A stretch of 64,000 nt of DNA from Actinoplanes flavus (GCF_017592555.1 NZ_JAGFNS010000016.1:125724-189723), one strand, 5' to 3'; numbered from the stretch's first letter, positions 34,251 through 43,186 are shown. Program-made: numbers and translations. The notes: generated by a model from the sequence alone, not told the origin.

Positions 34251-35114
34251 TCATCGGGAGGCCGTCCGTGAGCGGCCACCCGACCCCCCTGGAAAAGGCG
34301 GCGAGGCCGGCTCACGCCCGCCTCGCCGCTGGGGAGCGGCCGCCTCGGCCGTGGCCGGGTGCACCGCGATCAGGCCGCTCTTGATCCGGGCCGCGCAGAT
34401 GGTGGCCAGTTTCTCGTAGGCGGCGGCGCCGATCAGCTCGGTCAGCTCCGGGGCGTAGGTGAGGTACATCGGCTCGGTCCCGACGTGGGCCTCCGAGGAC
34501 GACGTGCACCACCAGGCGAGGTCGTGGCCGCCCGGCCCCCAGCCGCGGCGGTCGAACTCGGTCAAAGTGGACTGGAGCAACTTCGTCCCGTCCGGGCGGG
34601 TGATCCAGTCCTGCTCCCGGCGGACCGGCAGTTGCCAGCAGACGTCCGGCTTGTAGGCGAGCGGGTGCACCCCGTCCCGCAGAGCCTGGGCGTGCAGTGC
34701 GCAGCCGCCACCGCCGGGGAAATCCGCCTCGTTGAGGAAGACACAGGGGCCGTCCGCGGACCGCGTCGCCGTACGCCGGGCGGGCTTCGTCCCGTCGACC
34801 GTGTCCACCTCGGTGTAATTCTTGAACCCGCGCCGGTGGTGCTGCCAGGTCTGCGGGGTGAGTTTCGCGGCCGCCGCCTTCACCCGGTTCTCGTCGTCGG
34901 CGTCGGTGAAGAACGCGCCGTGCGAGCAGCAGCCGTCCTCGGCGCGGCCGGGCAGGATGCCCCGGCAGGCGGAGCCGAAGACGCAGGTCCACCGGGAGAG
35001 CAGCCAGGTCAGGTCGGCCCGGACCAGATGCTGTTCGTCGGCGGGGTCGAGGAATTCGATCCATTCCCGAGGGAAGTCGAGGGGTACTTCCCGGGTGGGC
35101 GGCGTGCGGCTCAT
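34251..35114 (-). CDS. cysteine-rich conserved protein, function unknown
   Basis: 287 aa that I cannot name. Cysteines cluster as WTCVFGSACRG, EDGCCSHGAFF, GPCVFLNEADFPGGGGCALH and DVCWQLP, with conserved-looking His. This arrangement (C...CC..HG...C.FL....GC.LH..G..P..C) resembles the YkgJ-like iron/zinc-chelating domain. No membrane segment is seen. The C-terminal ~30 residues are Gly/Arg/Ser-rich and probably disordered. It is convergent with regX3 and divergent from the TIM-barrel gene. Confidence 0.65.
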   Translation of the reverse strand: MSRTPPTREVPLDFPREWIEFLDPADEQHLVRADLTWLLSRWTCVFGSACRGILPGRAEDGCCSHGAFFTDADDENRVKAAAAKLTPQTWQHHRRGFKNYTEVDTVDGTKPARRTATRSADGPCVFLNEADFPGGGGCALHAQALRDGVHPLAYKPDVCWQLPVRREQDWITRPDGTKLLQSTLTEFDRRGWGPGGHDLAWWCTSSSEAHVGTEPMYLTYAPELTELIGAAAYEKLATICAARIKSGLIAVHPATAEAAAPQRRGGREPASPPFPGGSGGRSRTASR

Positions 35115-35199
35115 CCGGCTCAGGGTACGCGCACCGGTGGATCATGACCGTTTAGAGCGGATATATCCGAGCCTGTTGCGCGCCGCTACGCTGGAGAGC

Positions 35200-36009
35200 G
35201 TGACTTCCCGCGTACCCGTGCTTCTCTCCAGCTCCTCGGTCTTCCCCGAGCCGACGGCGGCGGCGTTCGAGATGGCGGCCACGGTCGGCTACGACGGTCT
35301 CGAGGTCATGGTGTGGACCGACGCCGTCAGTCAGGACGCCGGCGCCCTCAAGGGCCTGGCCGATCACTACGGCGTGCCGGTCCTCTCGGTCCACGCGCCC
35401 TGCCTGCTGGTCACCCAGCGGGTGTGGAGTTCCGATCCGTGGGAGCGGCTGACCCGGGCCGCCCAGCTCGCCGAGACGCTCGGCGCGCCGACCGTGGTGG
35501 TGCACCCGCCGTTCCGCTGGCAGGGCGACTACGCGCGCAACTTCGCCGAGGGGCTCACCAAGGTCCGCGGCCGCCATCCGGATCTCACCTTCGCGGTGGA
35601 GAACATGTTCCCGGTCAAGATGGCCGGCCGCTGGGTGGTGCCGTACAACCCGGGTTGGGATCCGACCGAGACCGGCTTCAACGCCTACACGCTGGACCTG
35701 TCGCACTGCGCCGCGTCCCGCGTCGACGCGCTGGAGATGGCCGACCGGATGGGCGCCGGCCTGCGTCACGTCCACCTCGGCGACGGCACCGGCGAGGGCC
35801 GCGACGAGCACCTCGTGCCGGGCCGCGGCAACCAGCCGTGCGCCGAGCTGCTGCGCTCGCTGGCCGGCCGCGGTTTCACCGGATCGGTGGCGCTGGAGAT
35901 CAACACCCGCAAGGCGGCGAGCCGCCCGGCCCGCGAGGCCGACCTGCGCGAGGCGCTGGCCTTCGCCCGGCGCCACCTGGAGACCAGTCCCGCTGTCAGG
36001 CAGGCGTGA
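35200..36009 (+). CDS. sugar-phosphate isomerase/epimerase-like TIM barrel
   Basis: 269 aa of the AP-endonuclease-2 superfamily. Metal ligands are probable in VVVHPPF (His), FAVENMFP (Glu), LDLSHCA (Asp/His), HVHLGDG (His) and VALEIN (Glu). The GTG at 35200 follows GGAGAG and a TACGCT -10 seven bases upstream; the long open frame further left is not coding. It could be a xylose-isomerase-like epimerase or an endonuclease IV relative; the substrate is unknown. Its 3' end overlaps the convergent CGNR gene by 14 bp. Confidence 0.8.
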   Translation: MTSRVPVLLSSSSVFPEPTAAAFEMAATVGYDGLEVMVWTDAVSQDAGALKGLADHYGVPVLSVHAPCLLVTQRVWSSDPWERLTRAAQLAETLGAPTVVVHPPFRWQGDYARNFAEGLTKVRGRHPDLTFAVENMFPVKMAGRWVVPYNPGWDPTETGFNAYTLDLSHCAASRVDALEMADRMGAGLRHVHLGDGTGEGRDEHLVPGRGNQPCAELLRSLAGRGFTGSVALEINTRKAASRPAREADLREALAFARRHLETSPAVRQA

Positions 36010-36538
36010 GGGTGGCGTTCGCGGCCCGCTTGCGGGCCCGGTGCGCGGCCACGTGCGAGCGGGTGGCGCAGCGCTCCGAGCAGAACCGGCGGCAGTTGTT
36101 CGACGACGTGTCCAGATAGACGTTGCCGCAGCGGTCGTCGGCGCAGATCCCGAAGCGGGCGCTGCCGAACTCGCAGAGCCAGACGGAGAGGCCCCACACG
36201 GCGCCGGCCAGGTACTCGGCGCTGACCGAGGAGCCGCGGCTGGTCACGTGCATGTGCCAGTCGCTGGCGTCGTGACCGGAGATGCGTGGCTGCACCGGGT
36301 ACGCCTCGAGGAGGCTGTTCAGCTCCCGCACCGCGTCGTTGTCGTGACCGGCGGTGCCGTGTTCGAAGACCTCGCGCAGCCGGCGCTGGGCACGGCGGAA
36401 CGCGACGAGGTCCTTCTCCGCGACCTGATCGCGCATGTAGGCCTGATCGCCGGAGAACAGGGCACGCAACCCGGCGAGGTCGTCCAGACCGGCGTTGACG
36501 AGGTCGATCGCCGTCCGGGCGTACGCATCGAAGTTCAC
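35996..36538 (-). CDS. CGNR zinc-finger (ABATE-type) protein
   Basis: 180 aa. The N-terminal ~125 residues form the stress-sensing ABATE-like domain (AIDLVNAGLDDLAGLRALF). The C-terminus is the CGNR finger: CADDRCGNVYLD followed by CRRFCSERCATRSHVAAHR, with four Cys positions and the CGN signature. Presumed DNA-binding regulator. The GTG start at 36538 is shared-promoter-divergent from the proline dehydrogenase gene, with a palindrome in between. Confidence 0.88.
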   Translation of the reverse strand: MNFDAYARTAIDLVNAGLDDLAGLRALFSGDQAYMRDQVAEKDLVAFRRAQRRLREVFEHGTAGHDNDAVRELNSLLEAYPVQPRISGHDASDWHMHVTSRGSSVSAEYLAGAVWGLSVWLCEFGSARFGICADDRCGNVYLDTSSNNCRRFCSERCATRSHVAAHRARKRAANATLTPA

Positions 36539-36567
36539 CCGACAACGGTAGCGGCACCGGGGGCGAT

Positions 36568-36585
36568 GCAGCACACATGTGCTGC
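36568..36585. promoter_or_regulatory. palindrome between divergent CGNR and proline dehydrogenase genes
   Basis: 8-bp arms GCAGCACA/TGTGCTGC around CA, 30 bp before the CGNR start and 65 bp before the -10 of the dehydrogenase gene. Position suggests an operator, perhaps for the CGNR protein. Confidence 0.45.
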
Positions 36586-36661
36586 CCCCATCGGGTCCGA
36601 TCGGTGCTGATCGGCGGCGCACCGCGGCATCCGCGACGGGCTCGGAGGTTACGCTCGGCCC

Positions 36662-37582
36662 ATGCTCCGTTCCCTGTTTCTCGCCGCGGCCGGGTCCGCC
36701 CGGCTCGAGCGGCTGGTCGAGTCCGTCCCTGTCAGCAAGGGCATCGTGCAGCGTTTCGTCGCCGGCGGTGGCGCCGACGACGTCCTGCGGGTCAGCCGGG
36801 AACTGGTCGACGACGGCCTCACCGTGAGCCTCGATCATCTCGGCGATGACACCCGGACGGTGGAACAGGCGGTGGCCGCCCGCGACGAGTACCTCGCGAT
36901 GCTGTCCGGCCTGCACGGCGCCGGGCTGACGCCCGCCGTCGAGGTCAGCGTGAAACTGTCGGCGCTCGGCCAGCGGATCGACGAGAAGCTGGCGTACGAG
37001 CACGCGCGCGCCATCTGTGCCGCGGCGGCCGAGGCGGGCACCACGGTGACGCTGGACGCCGAGGACCACAGCACCACCGACGCGACCCTGGAGACGCTGC
37101 TGGAGCTGCGGCGCGACTTCCCGTCGACCGGGGCGGTGCTCCAGGCGTACCTGCGGCGTACCGAGGGGGACTGCCGGGAACTGGCCACCGCCGGGTCGCG
37201 GGTCCGGCTGTGCAAGGGCGCCTACGCCGAGCCCGAGTCGGTGGCCTTCCAGTCGGCGCTGGACGTGGACAAGTCGTTCGTCCGCTGCCTCAACATCCTG
37301 ATGTCCGGGGAGGGCTACCCGATGGTGGCCACTCACGACCCGCGGCTGATCGCGATCGCCGAGGACCGGGCCCGCTGGTTCGACCGGTCCACCGGGGAGT
37401 TCGAGTTCCAGCTGCTCTACGGGGTCCGCTCCGAGGAGCAGGGCCGTCTGGCCGCGGGCGGCAACACGGTGCGGATCTACCTGCCCTACGGCGATCAGTG
37501 GTACGGCTACCTGATGCGCCGCCTGGCCGAGCGCCCGGCGAACGTGGGTTTCGTGGCCCGTGCCGTGGCATCGCGCAAGTAA
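36662..37582 (+). CDS. proline dehydrogenase (FAD-dependent, monofunctional)
   Basis: 306 aa, the stand-alone PRODH barrel that oxidises proline to pyrroline-5-carboxylate at the membrane. Motifs: VSVKLSALG, TVTLDAEDH, LQAYLRRTEGD, RLCKGAYAEP, MVATHDPRL, FQLLYGVR, VRIYLPYGDQWYGYLMRRLAERP, all flavin or substrate contacts in the family. ATG 36662 follows TACGCT by six bases, so the mRNA may be leaderless. The partner P5C dehydrogenase is not in the window. Confidence 0.95.
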   Translation: MLRSLFLAAAGSARLERLVESVPVSKGIVQRFVAGGGADDVLRVSRELVDDGLTVSLDHLGDDTRTVEQAVAARDEYLAMLSGLHGAGLTPAVEVSVKLSALGQRIDEKLAYEHARAICAAAAEAGTTVTLDAEDHSTTDATLETLLELRRDFPSTGAVLQAYLRRTEGDCRELATAGSRVRLCKGAYAEPESVAFQSALDVDKSFVRCLNILMSGEGYPMVATHDPRLIAIAEDRARWFDRSTGEFEFQLLYGVRSEEQGRLAAGGNTVRIYLPYGDQWYGYLMRRLAERPANVGFVARAVASRK

Positions 37583-37773
37583 CCGGCATCAACGGGGCGA
37601 TACCGCCATACATCCGGCGTGTCAGGCTTGACTTTTTCTGGGCATTTCACGGAACGTATCGCGTTGGTCACAGCCGTATCGATACCGTTCTGATGACACG
37701 CACGTCGTCCCCGCGGCGTCCGGGAGCCTCCGGCCGCGGCGGATCGTGCCTGGGAAAGGATCGGTGCGACGAG

Positions 37774-37986
37774 ATGACGGGTCCAGCCCAAACCGAGGAA
37801 CGGCTCGCCGAAGTGCGGTTCCTGACGGTGGCCGAGGTGGCCGCGCTCATGCGCGTTTCCAAGATGACCGTCTATCGGCTCGTGCACGGCGGTGACCTCA
37901 CCGCGGTACGGGTCGGCCGCTCGTTCCGGGTGCCCGAGCATGCGGTTCACGAGTATCTCCGCGGCGCCTTCTCGCAAAGCGCCTGA
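37774..37986 (+). CDS. small excisionase/MerR-like HTH regulator
   Basis: 70 aa with one winged helix-turn-helix: VRFLTVAEVAALMRVSKMTV then VGRSFRVPEHAVHEYL. The same small protein is found in Streptomyces a few genes from bldN, where it is regarded as a developmental gene-family member. ATG 37774 is used; the frame is open upstream to an ATG at 37693, but that extension is not conserved in type. The 190 bp before it include TTGACT near 37628. Confidence 0.85.
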   Translation: MTGPAQTEERLAEVRFLTVAEVAALMRVSKMTVYRLVHGGDLTAVRVGRSFRVPEHAVHEYLRGAFSQSA

Positions 37987-38145
37987 CGACCCGGGGCCGT
38001 GTTGGCCCGGCCGGGGCGTGCCGGTACGCTGGACCGGTTGGTTCCCGAATCGGTGTTACCGCTCCGGGTGCCCGCCAGTCCGGCTTCCGGCCGTGCCCCC
38101 GGGCACTCCCGGTTCCATTCATCAGTGTTTCGAGAGGCTTTTCGT

Positions 38146-38247
38146 ATGGGCTCCGTGGTCAAGAAGCGCCGCAAGCGTATGGCGAAGAAGAAGCACCGCA
38201 AGCTGCTGCGCAAGACCCGCGTCCAGCGTCGCCGTCTCGGCAAGTGA
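38146..38247 (+). CDS. bS22/AURKAIP1-type small ribosome-associated protein
   Basis: 33 aa, MGSVVKKRRKRMAKKKHRKL and on to LGK, very rich in Lys/Arg. This peptide is nearly invariant in actinobacteria and belongs to the AURKAIP1/Cox24 family, present in mycobacterial small subunits as bS22. Neighbouring the small HTH gene and the epimerase gene is the conserved context. Confidence 0.92.
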   Translation: MGSVVKKRRKRMAKKKHRKLLRKTRVQRRRLGK

Positions 38248-38326
38248 CCGCGGGCCGGGCCGTCGGCCCGGCTTTCGGCGGCACTTGCCTCCTGTTCGAG
38301 GCCGCGCATCGAAAGGTGCACCCTTG

Positions 38327-39403
38327 GTGACCTCACCGCCCAGCGTCGTCGTGGTCACCGGAGTCAGCCGTTATCTCGGCGCTCGGGTGGCCGCTCGCCT
38401 CGCCGCAGATCCGAAGATCGACCGTGTCGTCGGTCTGGATCCGCATGACCCGCCGGCGGGCCTTCTCGGCCTGCTCGACGGCGTGGAGCGGATCCGGGCC
38501 GACGCGCGCGCGGCCACCGAGGCCATCGCCGACCTCGGCGCCGAAGCGGTCGTGCATCTGGCTGTGACCAGCGTGCCCGACGCGCAGCACGGCGGCCGTG
38601 CCGCGATGAAGGAACACAACGTCATCGGCACCATGCAGGTGCTGGCCGCCGCCCAGGGCGCGCCGCGGCTGCGCAAGCTGGTGGTGCGCTCCTCCACCGC
38701 GGCGTACGGCGCCTCCTTCCGCGACCCGGCCGTGTTCACCGAGGACACCGAGCCGCGCGCGGTTCCGCGTGGCGCGTTCGCCCGCGACATCCTGGACATC
38801 GAGGGGTATGTCCGCGGTTTCCGCCGGCGCCGCCCCGAGGTCGCGGCGACCGTCCTGCGGTTCGCCCCGATGATCAGCGAGTCCGCCGAGACGTCGCTGA
38901 CCCGCTACTTCGCCCAGCCGGTGGTGCCCACCGTGCTCGGCCGCGACGCCCGGCTCCAGTTCGTCCACGTCGACGACGCGCTGGAGATCCTGCACCGCTC
39001 GGTGACCGAGGACCACCCCGGCACCTTCAACGTCGCCGGTTCCGGCGTGCTGATGCTCAGCCAGGCCGTCCGCCGGGCCGGCCGGATCTCCCTGCCGGTG
39101 CCCGAGCCGGCGCTCTCCACCGGCGCGGCCCTGCTGCGCAACCTCGGTGTCGAGCAGATCGGGCTGGACCAGATCGACCTCTTCGTGCACGGTCGAGTGG
39201 TGGACACCACCCGGCTGATCAATGAGTTCGGCTTCACCCCGCGCACGACCGTGGCCGCGTTCGAGGAGTTCATCCAGGCGCACGCGGCCGGGTCGACGCT
39301 CACCGCGGACCGGCTGGCCGCCGCTGAGAACGCGATCCTGGACGGCATCCGCCGGGTCCGGGCCGCCGGCGAGCCCACGCCCGCGGGGAGCGACCGCACA
39401 TGA
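38327..39403 (+). CDS. NAD-dependent epimerase/dehydratase
   Basis: 358 aa extended-SDR: VVTGVSRYLGARVAARL near the start, VVHLAVTSVPD, VRSSTAAYG and a downstream FVHVDDALEIL. The usual Tyr-x3-Lys is not plain; IEGYVRGFRRRR stands at that place, so catalysis may differ from the family. The GTG at 38327 (or TTG 38324) is chosen; the long open frame to the left crosses the bS22 gene. It is conserved beside bS22 and an acyltransferase in actinomycetes. Confidence 0.8.
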   Translation: MTSPPSVVVVTGVSRYLGARVAARLAADPKIDRVVGLDPHDPPAGLLGLLDGVERIRADARAATEAIADLGAEAVVHLAVTSVPDAQHGGRAAMKEHNVIGTMQVLAAAQGAPRLRKLVVRSSTAAYGASFRDPAVFTEDTEPRAVPRGAFARDILDIEGYVRGFRRRRPEVAATVLRFAPMISESAETSLTRYFAQPVVPTVLGRDARLQFVHVDDALEILHRSVTEDHPGTFNVAGSGVLMLSQAVRRAGRISLPVPEPALSTGAALLRNLGVEQIGLDQIDLFVHGRVVDTTRLINEFGFTPRTTVAAFEEFIQAHAAGSTLTADRLAAAENAILDGIRRVRAAGEPTPAGSDRT

Positions 39404-39446
39404 GCGAGAACTCATCGCGGCGCCGGAGCGCGGCGGAGACGACGGC

Positions 39447-40433
39447 ATGAGCCAGGACGAATACCGGGACATGTTTCCCGGGCACACCGAGTTCCGGTTG
39501 CCCGAGCCGCCGCCGGTGCGCCGGGTGAACGGCCGCCGCCCGATCCCGGAGAGCCCCGAGACGGCGCCCGCCGTCGCCGTGGCGGACGGGCTGGACGTCT
39601 GGGACCAGCGGGTGGCCCGCGGTCTGGCGTTCCTGCGCCGCCGACTGGCCGGATCGTACGAGGTGGACGAGTTCGGGTTCGACCCCGAGCTGGCCGAGGC
39701 GCTCTTCCACCCGATGCTGAAGATCCTGTACCGGGACTGGTTCCGGACCGAGGTGCTCGGTATCGAGAACGTCCCGCTGGACGGCGGCGGCCTCGTGGTG
39801 GGCAACCACTCCGGCACGATCGCGCTGGACGCGCTGATGCTGACCGTCGCGCTGCGCGACAAGCACCCCCGTCAGCGGCACCTCCGGCTGCTCGGCGCCG
39901 ACCTGGTCTTCCGGATGCCGGTGATGAGCGAGCTGGCCCGTGCGGCCGGCGCCACGGTGGCCTGCAACCCGGACGCCGAGCGCCTGATGAACTCCAGCCA
40001 GCTGGTCGGCGTCTTCCCGGAGGGCTTCAAGGGCATCGGGAAGAAGTTCTCCGAACGCTACAAGCTGCAGCGCTTCGGCCGGGGCGGGTTCGTGTCGGCG
40101 GCGCTGCGCACCGGTACCCCGATCGTCCCGGTGGCGATCGTCGGCGCCGAGGAGATCTATCCGATCCTGGCCGATCTGAAGCCGCTGGCCCGGCTGCTCG
40201 GCGTGCCGTACTTCCCGGTCACCCCGACCTTCCCGCTGCTGGGCCCGCTGGGGCTGGTGCCGCTGCCGAGCAAGTGGCTGATCCAGTTCTGCCCGCCGAT
40301 CCCGACCGCCCACCTGCGGGAGTACGCGGACGATCCGCTCGTCGTCTACAACCTCGCCGATCAGGTCCGGGAGACGATCCAGGCCACGCTGCACGAGCTG
40401 CTGGAGAAGCGGCCGGACCCGTTCGGGCCGTGA
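39447..40433 (+). CDS. PlsC-type lysophospholipid acyltransferase
   Basis: 328 aa. Motif I is NHSGTIALD (His-x4-Asp), motif III VGVFPEGFKGIGK, motif IV TPIVPVAIVGAEE. An N-terminal extension of ~100 residues precedes the domain (MFPGHTEFRLPEPPP). ATG 39447 follows GGAGA. The gene has left neighbours epimerase and bS22 as in other actinomycetes. Likely membrane phospholipid or glycolipid synthesis. Confidence 0.9.
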   Translation: MSQDEYRDMFPGHTEFRLPEPPPVRRVNGRRPIPESPETAPAVAVADGLDVWDQRVARGLAFLRRRLAGSYEVDEFGFDPELAEALFHPMLKILYRDWFRTEVLGIENVPLDGGGLVVGNHSGTIALDALMLTVALRDKHPRQRHLRLLGADLVFRMPVMSELARAAGATVACNPDAERLMNSSQLVGVFPEGFKGIGKKFSERYKLQRFGRGGFVSAALRTGTPIVPVAIVGAEEIYPILADLKPLARLLGVPYFPVTPTFPLLGPLGLVPLPSKWLIQFCPPIPTAHLREYADDPLVVYNLADQVRETIQATLHELLEKRPDPFGP

Positions 40434-40491
40434 CCTCGGCGAGTGCCAAGTTCCTGGAGTGATCCGTCCGGTCCGTCCTATAGTGACGGTT

Positions 40492-40532
40492 GAGGGGCGG
40501 CCCCGGAGTGTTGAACTCCGGCACCGCCCCTC
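40492..40532. terminator. terminator between the acyltransferase and anti-sigma genes
   Basis: 9-bp outer stem GAGGGGCGG/CCGCCCCTC (40492-40500, 40524-40532) plus inner 7-bp CCGGAGT/ACTCCGG with a 2-nt internal loop. It lies between convergent stops, serving both. Confidence 0.85.
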
Positions 40533-40547
40533 GCCAGTCGCGTCGTT

Positions 40548-41693
40548 CTAGAAGAGGTCGCCGAGCAGGCCGCCCAGCACCCCGTCGGCCTTCTCGTCCG
40601 CGGTGCCCGCCGGACCGGTGGTCGTGGTCGGCGTCGGCGTGATCCCGGCCGTGCCGGTCGGCTCCGCACCCGGCTGGCTCGCCTTGCCGGTGCCCGGAAC
40701 GGTCACCTGCCCGGTGGTTCCCGGGTCGGCGGCGCTGCTCTTGCCGGGCTTGGACGTGGCGGTCTGACCCGGCTGCTTGCCGGTCGTCTTGCCGGTGCCG
40801 TTCTGCTGCTGCGACGTGACACCCGCTCCGCTGTCGCCGGTGTCCCCGCAGCCGTGCAGCTTCGGGCCGAGCGCGTCGGACCCGGACGGGTCCACCTTGT
40901 CGCAGGCGAGGCCGGCGCGCAGGTCGTCGGCGCGGTCGGCGACGTCCTCCAGCAGGCCCAGGGAGACCGACGCACGCTCCCGGTTGGCCGGGGAGAGCTT
41001 CTCCAGCGCGGGGGTGAAGGTCCGCCGCTGCCCGGTGGCGAAACCGTCCAGCGTGGTCAGCGGCGTGGTGTCCTTCTGCGACACGGCCGATGTGGTCAGC
41101 AGTCGCACGCCCTTGCGGGTGTCGGCGTCCATGTCGTCCAGCACCAGCGCGAACTCGGGTTCGTCACCGCGCATGGCGATCGCCTCGGTCAGCCGGGTCC
41201 GGGCGAAGTCCAGGGACAGCTCGCCCCGGGTCACATCGGAGCCGGCGATCGCCAGCTGAGCCCGTTCGGTCTGCCGCTTCACGCTGTACAGGGCGTCGCC
41301 CGGTGAGGCGCTCTCGCTGGCCGCGGAGATCCCGGAGACGGCCATCGCGCCGGCGGCCACGCCGATCACGATCGCCCCGCGGGCCCGTATGCGGCGGCCG
41401 ATCCGCCGAACGTTGCCGGTCTCCACGATCGGTTCCGGATCGGTCTCGACGGCGGTCCGGCCGATGCCGTCCCGCTCGGCCGTGGCGACCAGCATGGCGC
41501 GCAGGCCGACGCGGAACTCGGAGTCGACCGGTGCGCCGGGCCGGGCCGCGGAGAGCCGGTTGCCGATGGCGACCAGCCGGTGGAGCTCCTCGTCGGCCTG
41601 GCCACGGCTGTGGTGGTGACGGGCGCCGCCGGCGTCGTCGATCAGTTCCGCGAAGTGCTCGGCACTCCGGGAGTTCGGGAACGCGAATCTCAC
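40548..41693 (-). CDS. rsbN: membrane anti-sigma factor-like protein (RsbN type, DUF5667)
   Basis: 381 aa. Residues ~1-105 are cytoplasmic and probably bind BldN (HFAELIDDAGGARHHHSRGQADEEL). One membrane helix covers ~106-124. The outside part has a DUF5667 domain (SASPGDALYSVKRQTERAQLAI, LSLDFARTRLTEAI) and a long Thr/Gly/Pro tail. The GTG at 41693 follows GGGAGG by seven bases. The position directly downstream of bldN is that of rsbN in Streptomyces. The role is inferred from context and topology. Confidence 0.75.
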   Translation of the reverse strand: MRFAFPNSRSAEHFAELIDDAGGARHHHSRGQADEELHRLVAIGNRLSAARPGAPVDSEFRVGLRAMLVATAERDGIGRTAVETDPEPIVETGNVRRIGRRIRARGAIVIGVAAGAMAVSGISAASESASPGDALYSVKRQTERAQLAIAGSDVTRGELSLDFARTRLTEAIAMRGDEPEFALVLDDMDADTRKGVRLLTTSAVSQKDTTPLTTLDGFATGQRRTFTPALEKLSPANRERASVSLGLLEDVADRADDLRAGLACDKVDPSGSDALGPKLHGCGDTGDSGAGVTSQQQNGTGKTTGKQPGQTATSKPGKSSAADPGTTGQVTVPGTGKASQPGAEPTGTAGITPTPTTTTGPAGTADEKADGVLGGLLGDLF

Positions 41694-41868
41694 CGTGGGC
41701 ACCTCCCCTCGCTCGTGACTGTCTCGCCGGCCTGCGGGCCGGCGTCGGCGACCGGGCCGTGGGTCACGGCCCCGGGTCGCATCCGGACAAACGCGCGACA
41801 CGCGGCCCCGGTTACGGGTGCGAGGCGGTGCCATCGGGTATCGGAGATCGACATCTGAGAACGCTGGA

Positions 41869-42810
41869 TCAAGATTGGAACCCGTCCGGCAGAAGCCTGT
41901 TCAATGCCCGGACCGCCCGGTACTGGAGGGCCTTGATGGCGCCCTCGTTCTTGCCCATGGTCTGCGCGGTCTCGGCGACCGAGAAGCCCTGCAGGAACCG
42001 GAGCACGATGCACTCCTGCTGCTCCGGGTTGAGCTGCTTGACCGCGGTGAGCAGGGCGACGTTGGTGATGTGGTCGACGACGGCGGACTCCGGGCTGCCC
42101 TCCGGGCCCCGGTCCTCGCGGTCGGCGTCGAGCACGTCCCCGGTGGTGACCTCGAGACGGTAGCGGCCGGACTTGAAATGGTCGGCGACCAGGTTCCGGG
42201 CGATGGTGACCAGCCAGGCGCCGAGGTCACGGCCCTGCCAGGTGAAGCTGCCGATGCGTTTGAGGGCGCGCAGGAACGTGTCCGAGGTGAGGTCCTCGGC
42301 GAGTTGGCGGTTGCCGACCCGGAAGTAGACGAACCGGAAGACGGTGTCCACGTACCGGTCGTAGATCAGCCCGAAGGCCTCCGCCTCGCCGGCCTGGGCG
42401 CGTTCGACCAGCGCCCACACCTCGGCCGCCGGATCGCCGCGGTCGGGCCGGGCCGGGTGCTTCGGCGGGGCCGTCTCGGTCGGCGGTCCGGTGGTGCTCT
42501 GCGTCGGCAGGACCACGGTGTGGTCACCGGTGACGGTGTCGCTCTCGCCGGTGTTCGAGTGCTGGCCGGTGGACTGGGCCGGGGGGCGGTTGGCGCCGGG
42601 GCGGCCGAACCTGTTGCCGTTGCCGGTGTTCGGCGTCGCCACGGTGGGCGGGCTGTTCGGCGGGCGGCGGCTGCCGGCCTGCTTCGGGCTGTCGCCGCGC
42701 AGCGCGTTCACGATCGACGACCCGCGCAGGGCGTTCAGCCCCTCGGAGAGCGCGTGCCGGGCCGCGACGACGTCGCGGTGGTACGGGTCCTCGGCGTACA
42801 CATGAGTCAC
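41869..42810 (-). CDS. bldN: BldN-type ECF sigma factor with N-terminal extension
   Basis: 313 aa. Residues ~1-120 are Pro/Thr/Asn-rich with no ECF homology, as in BldN pro-sigma forms. Sigma-2 follows with FGLIYDRYVDTVFRFVYFRV and LAEDLTSDTFLRALKRI, and sigma-4 with LNPEQQECIVLRFLQGFSVAETAQTMGKNEGAIKAL. The GTG at 42810 has GAGGAGG before it. In Streptomyces BldN drives aerial growth genes; here it probably serves sporangium or aerial development. Confidence 0.93.
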   Translation of the reverse strand: MTHVYAEDPYHRDVVAARHALSEGLNALRGSSIVNALRGDSPKQAGSRRPPNSPPTVATPNTGNGNRFGRPGANRPPAQSTGQHSNTGESDTVTGDHTVVLPTQSTTGPPTETAPPKHPARPDRGDPAAEVWALVERAQAGEAEAFGLIYDRYVDTVFRFVYFRVGNRQLAEDLTSDTFLRALKRIGSFTWQGRDLGAWLVTIARNLVADHFKSGRYRLEVTTGDVLDADREDRGPEGSPESAVVDHITNVALLTAVKQLNPEQQECIVLRFLQGFSVAETAQTMGKNEGAIKALQYRAVRALNRLLPDGFQS

Positions 42811-42994
42811 TGCGCCTCCTCAACCCGGCGGGCCTGCGACGACAGTGGATCCGTCCCGCCAGACATGGATTCACTGCGGTTCCGTGCTTTGTGGGGCACA
42901 GCGGCCTCCTCGGGATGAGGGTGGTCACTTCACAACAAAAGGGGCGGGGCAACCCGCTGAAAAGCCGGTCGACCTCACCCGTTGGTGTGGATTA

Positions 42995-43009
42995 GTTACA
43001 CAGTGCGGA
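42995..43009. promoter_or_regulatory. BldD-box-like sequence upstream of bldN
   Basis: GTTACACAGTGCGGA agrees with the BldD consensus TnACnC(A/T)GnGTnA at nine of the eleven fixed positions. The mismatches are in the second half-site. It is 185 bp upstream of bldN, in the 376-bp gene-free stretch between bldN and the acyl-CoA synthetase gene. Confidence 0.35.
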
Positions 43010-43037
43010 AGTATCGCCGACTTCGGACACGGGGAGT

Positions 43038-43052
43038 CGCACACCGTGTGCG
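43038..43052. promoter_or_regulatory. perfect 15-bp palindrome upstream of bldN
   Basis: 7-bp arms CGCACAC/GTGTGCG about one C. It is in the bldN/synthetase divergent spacer. No known regulator motif was matched. Confidence 0.4.
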
Positions 43053-43186
43053 CTACGCGCAAAGCCGCGAATTGCGCGAAAGCGGCAATGATCGTCAAGG
43101 TCCACCTTTGCCGAACAAGCCGCGTACGCGGCGCACGCGCTGTCCGCCGTCCCGGTCGGGCGTGCTTTGTGCCAGACTCGGGCCTC

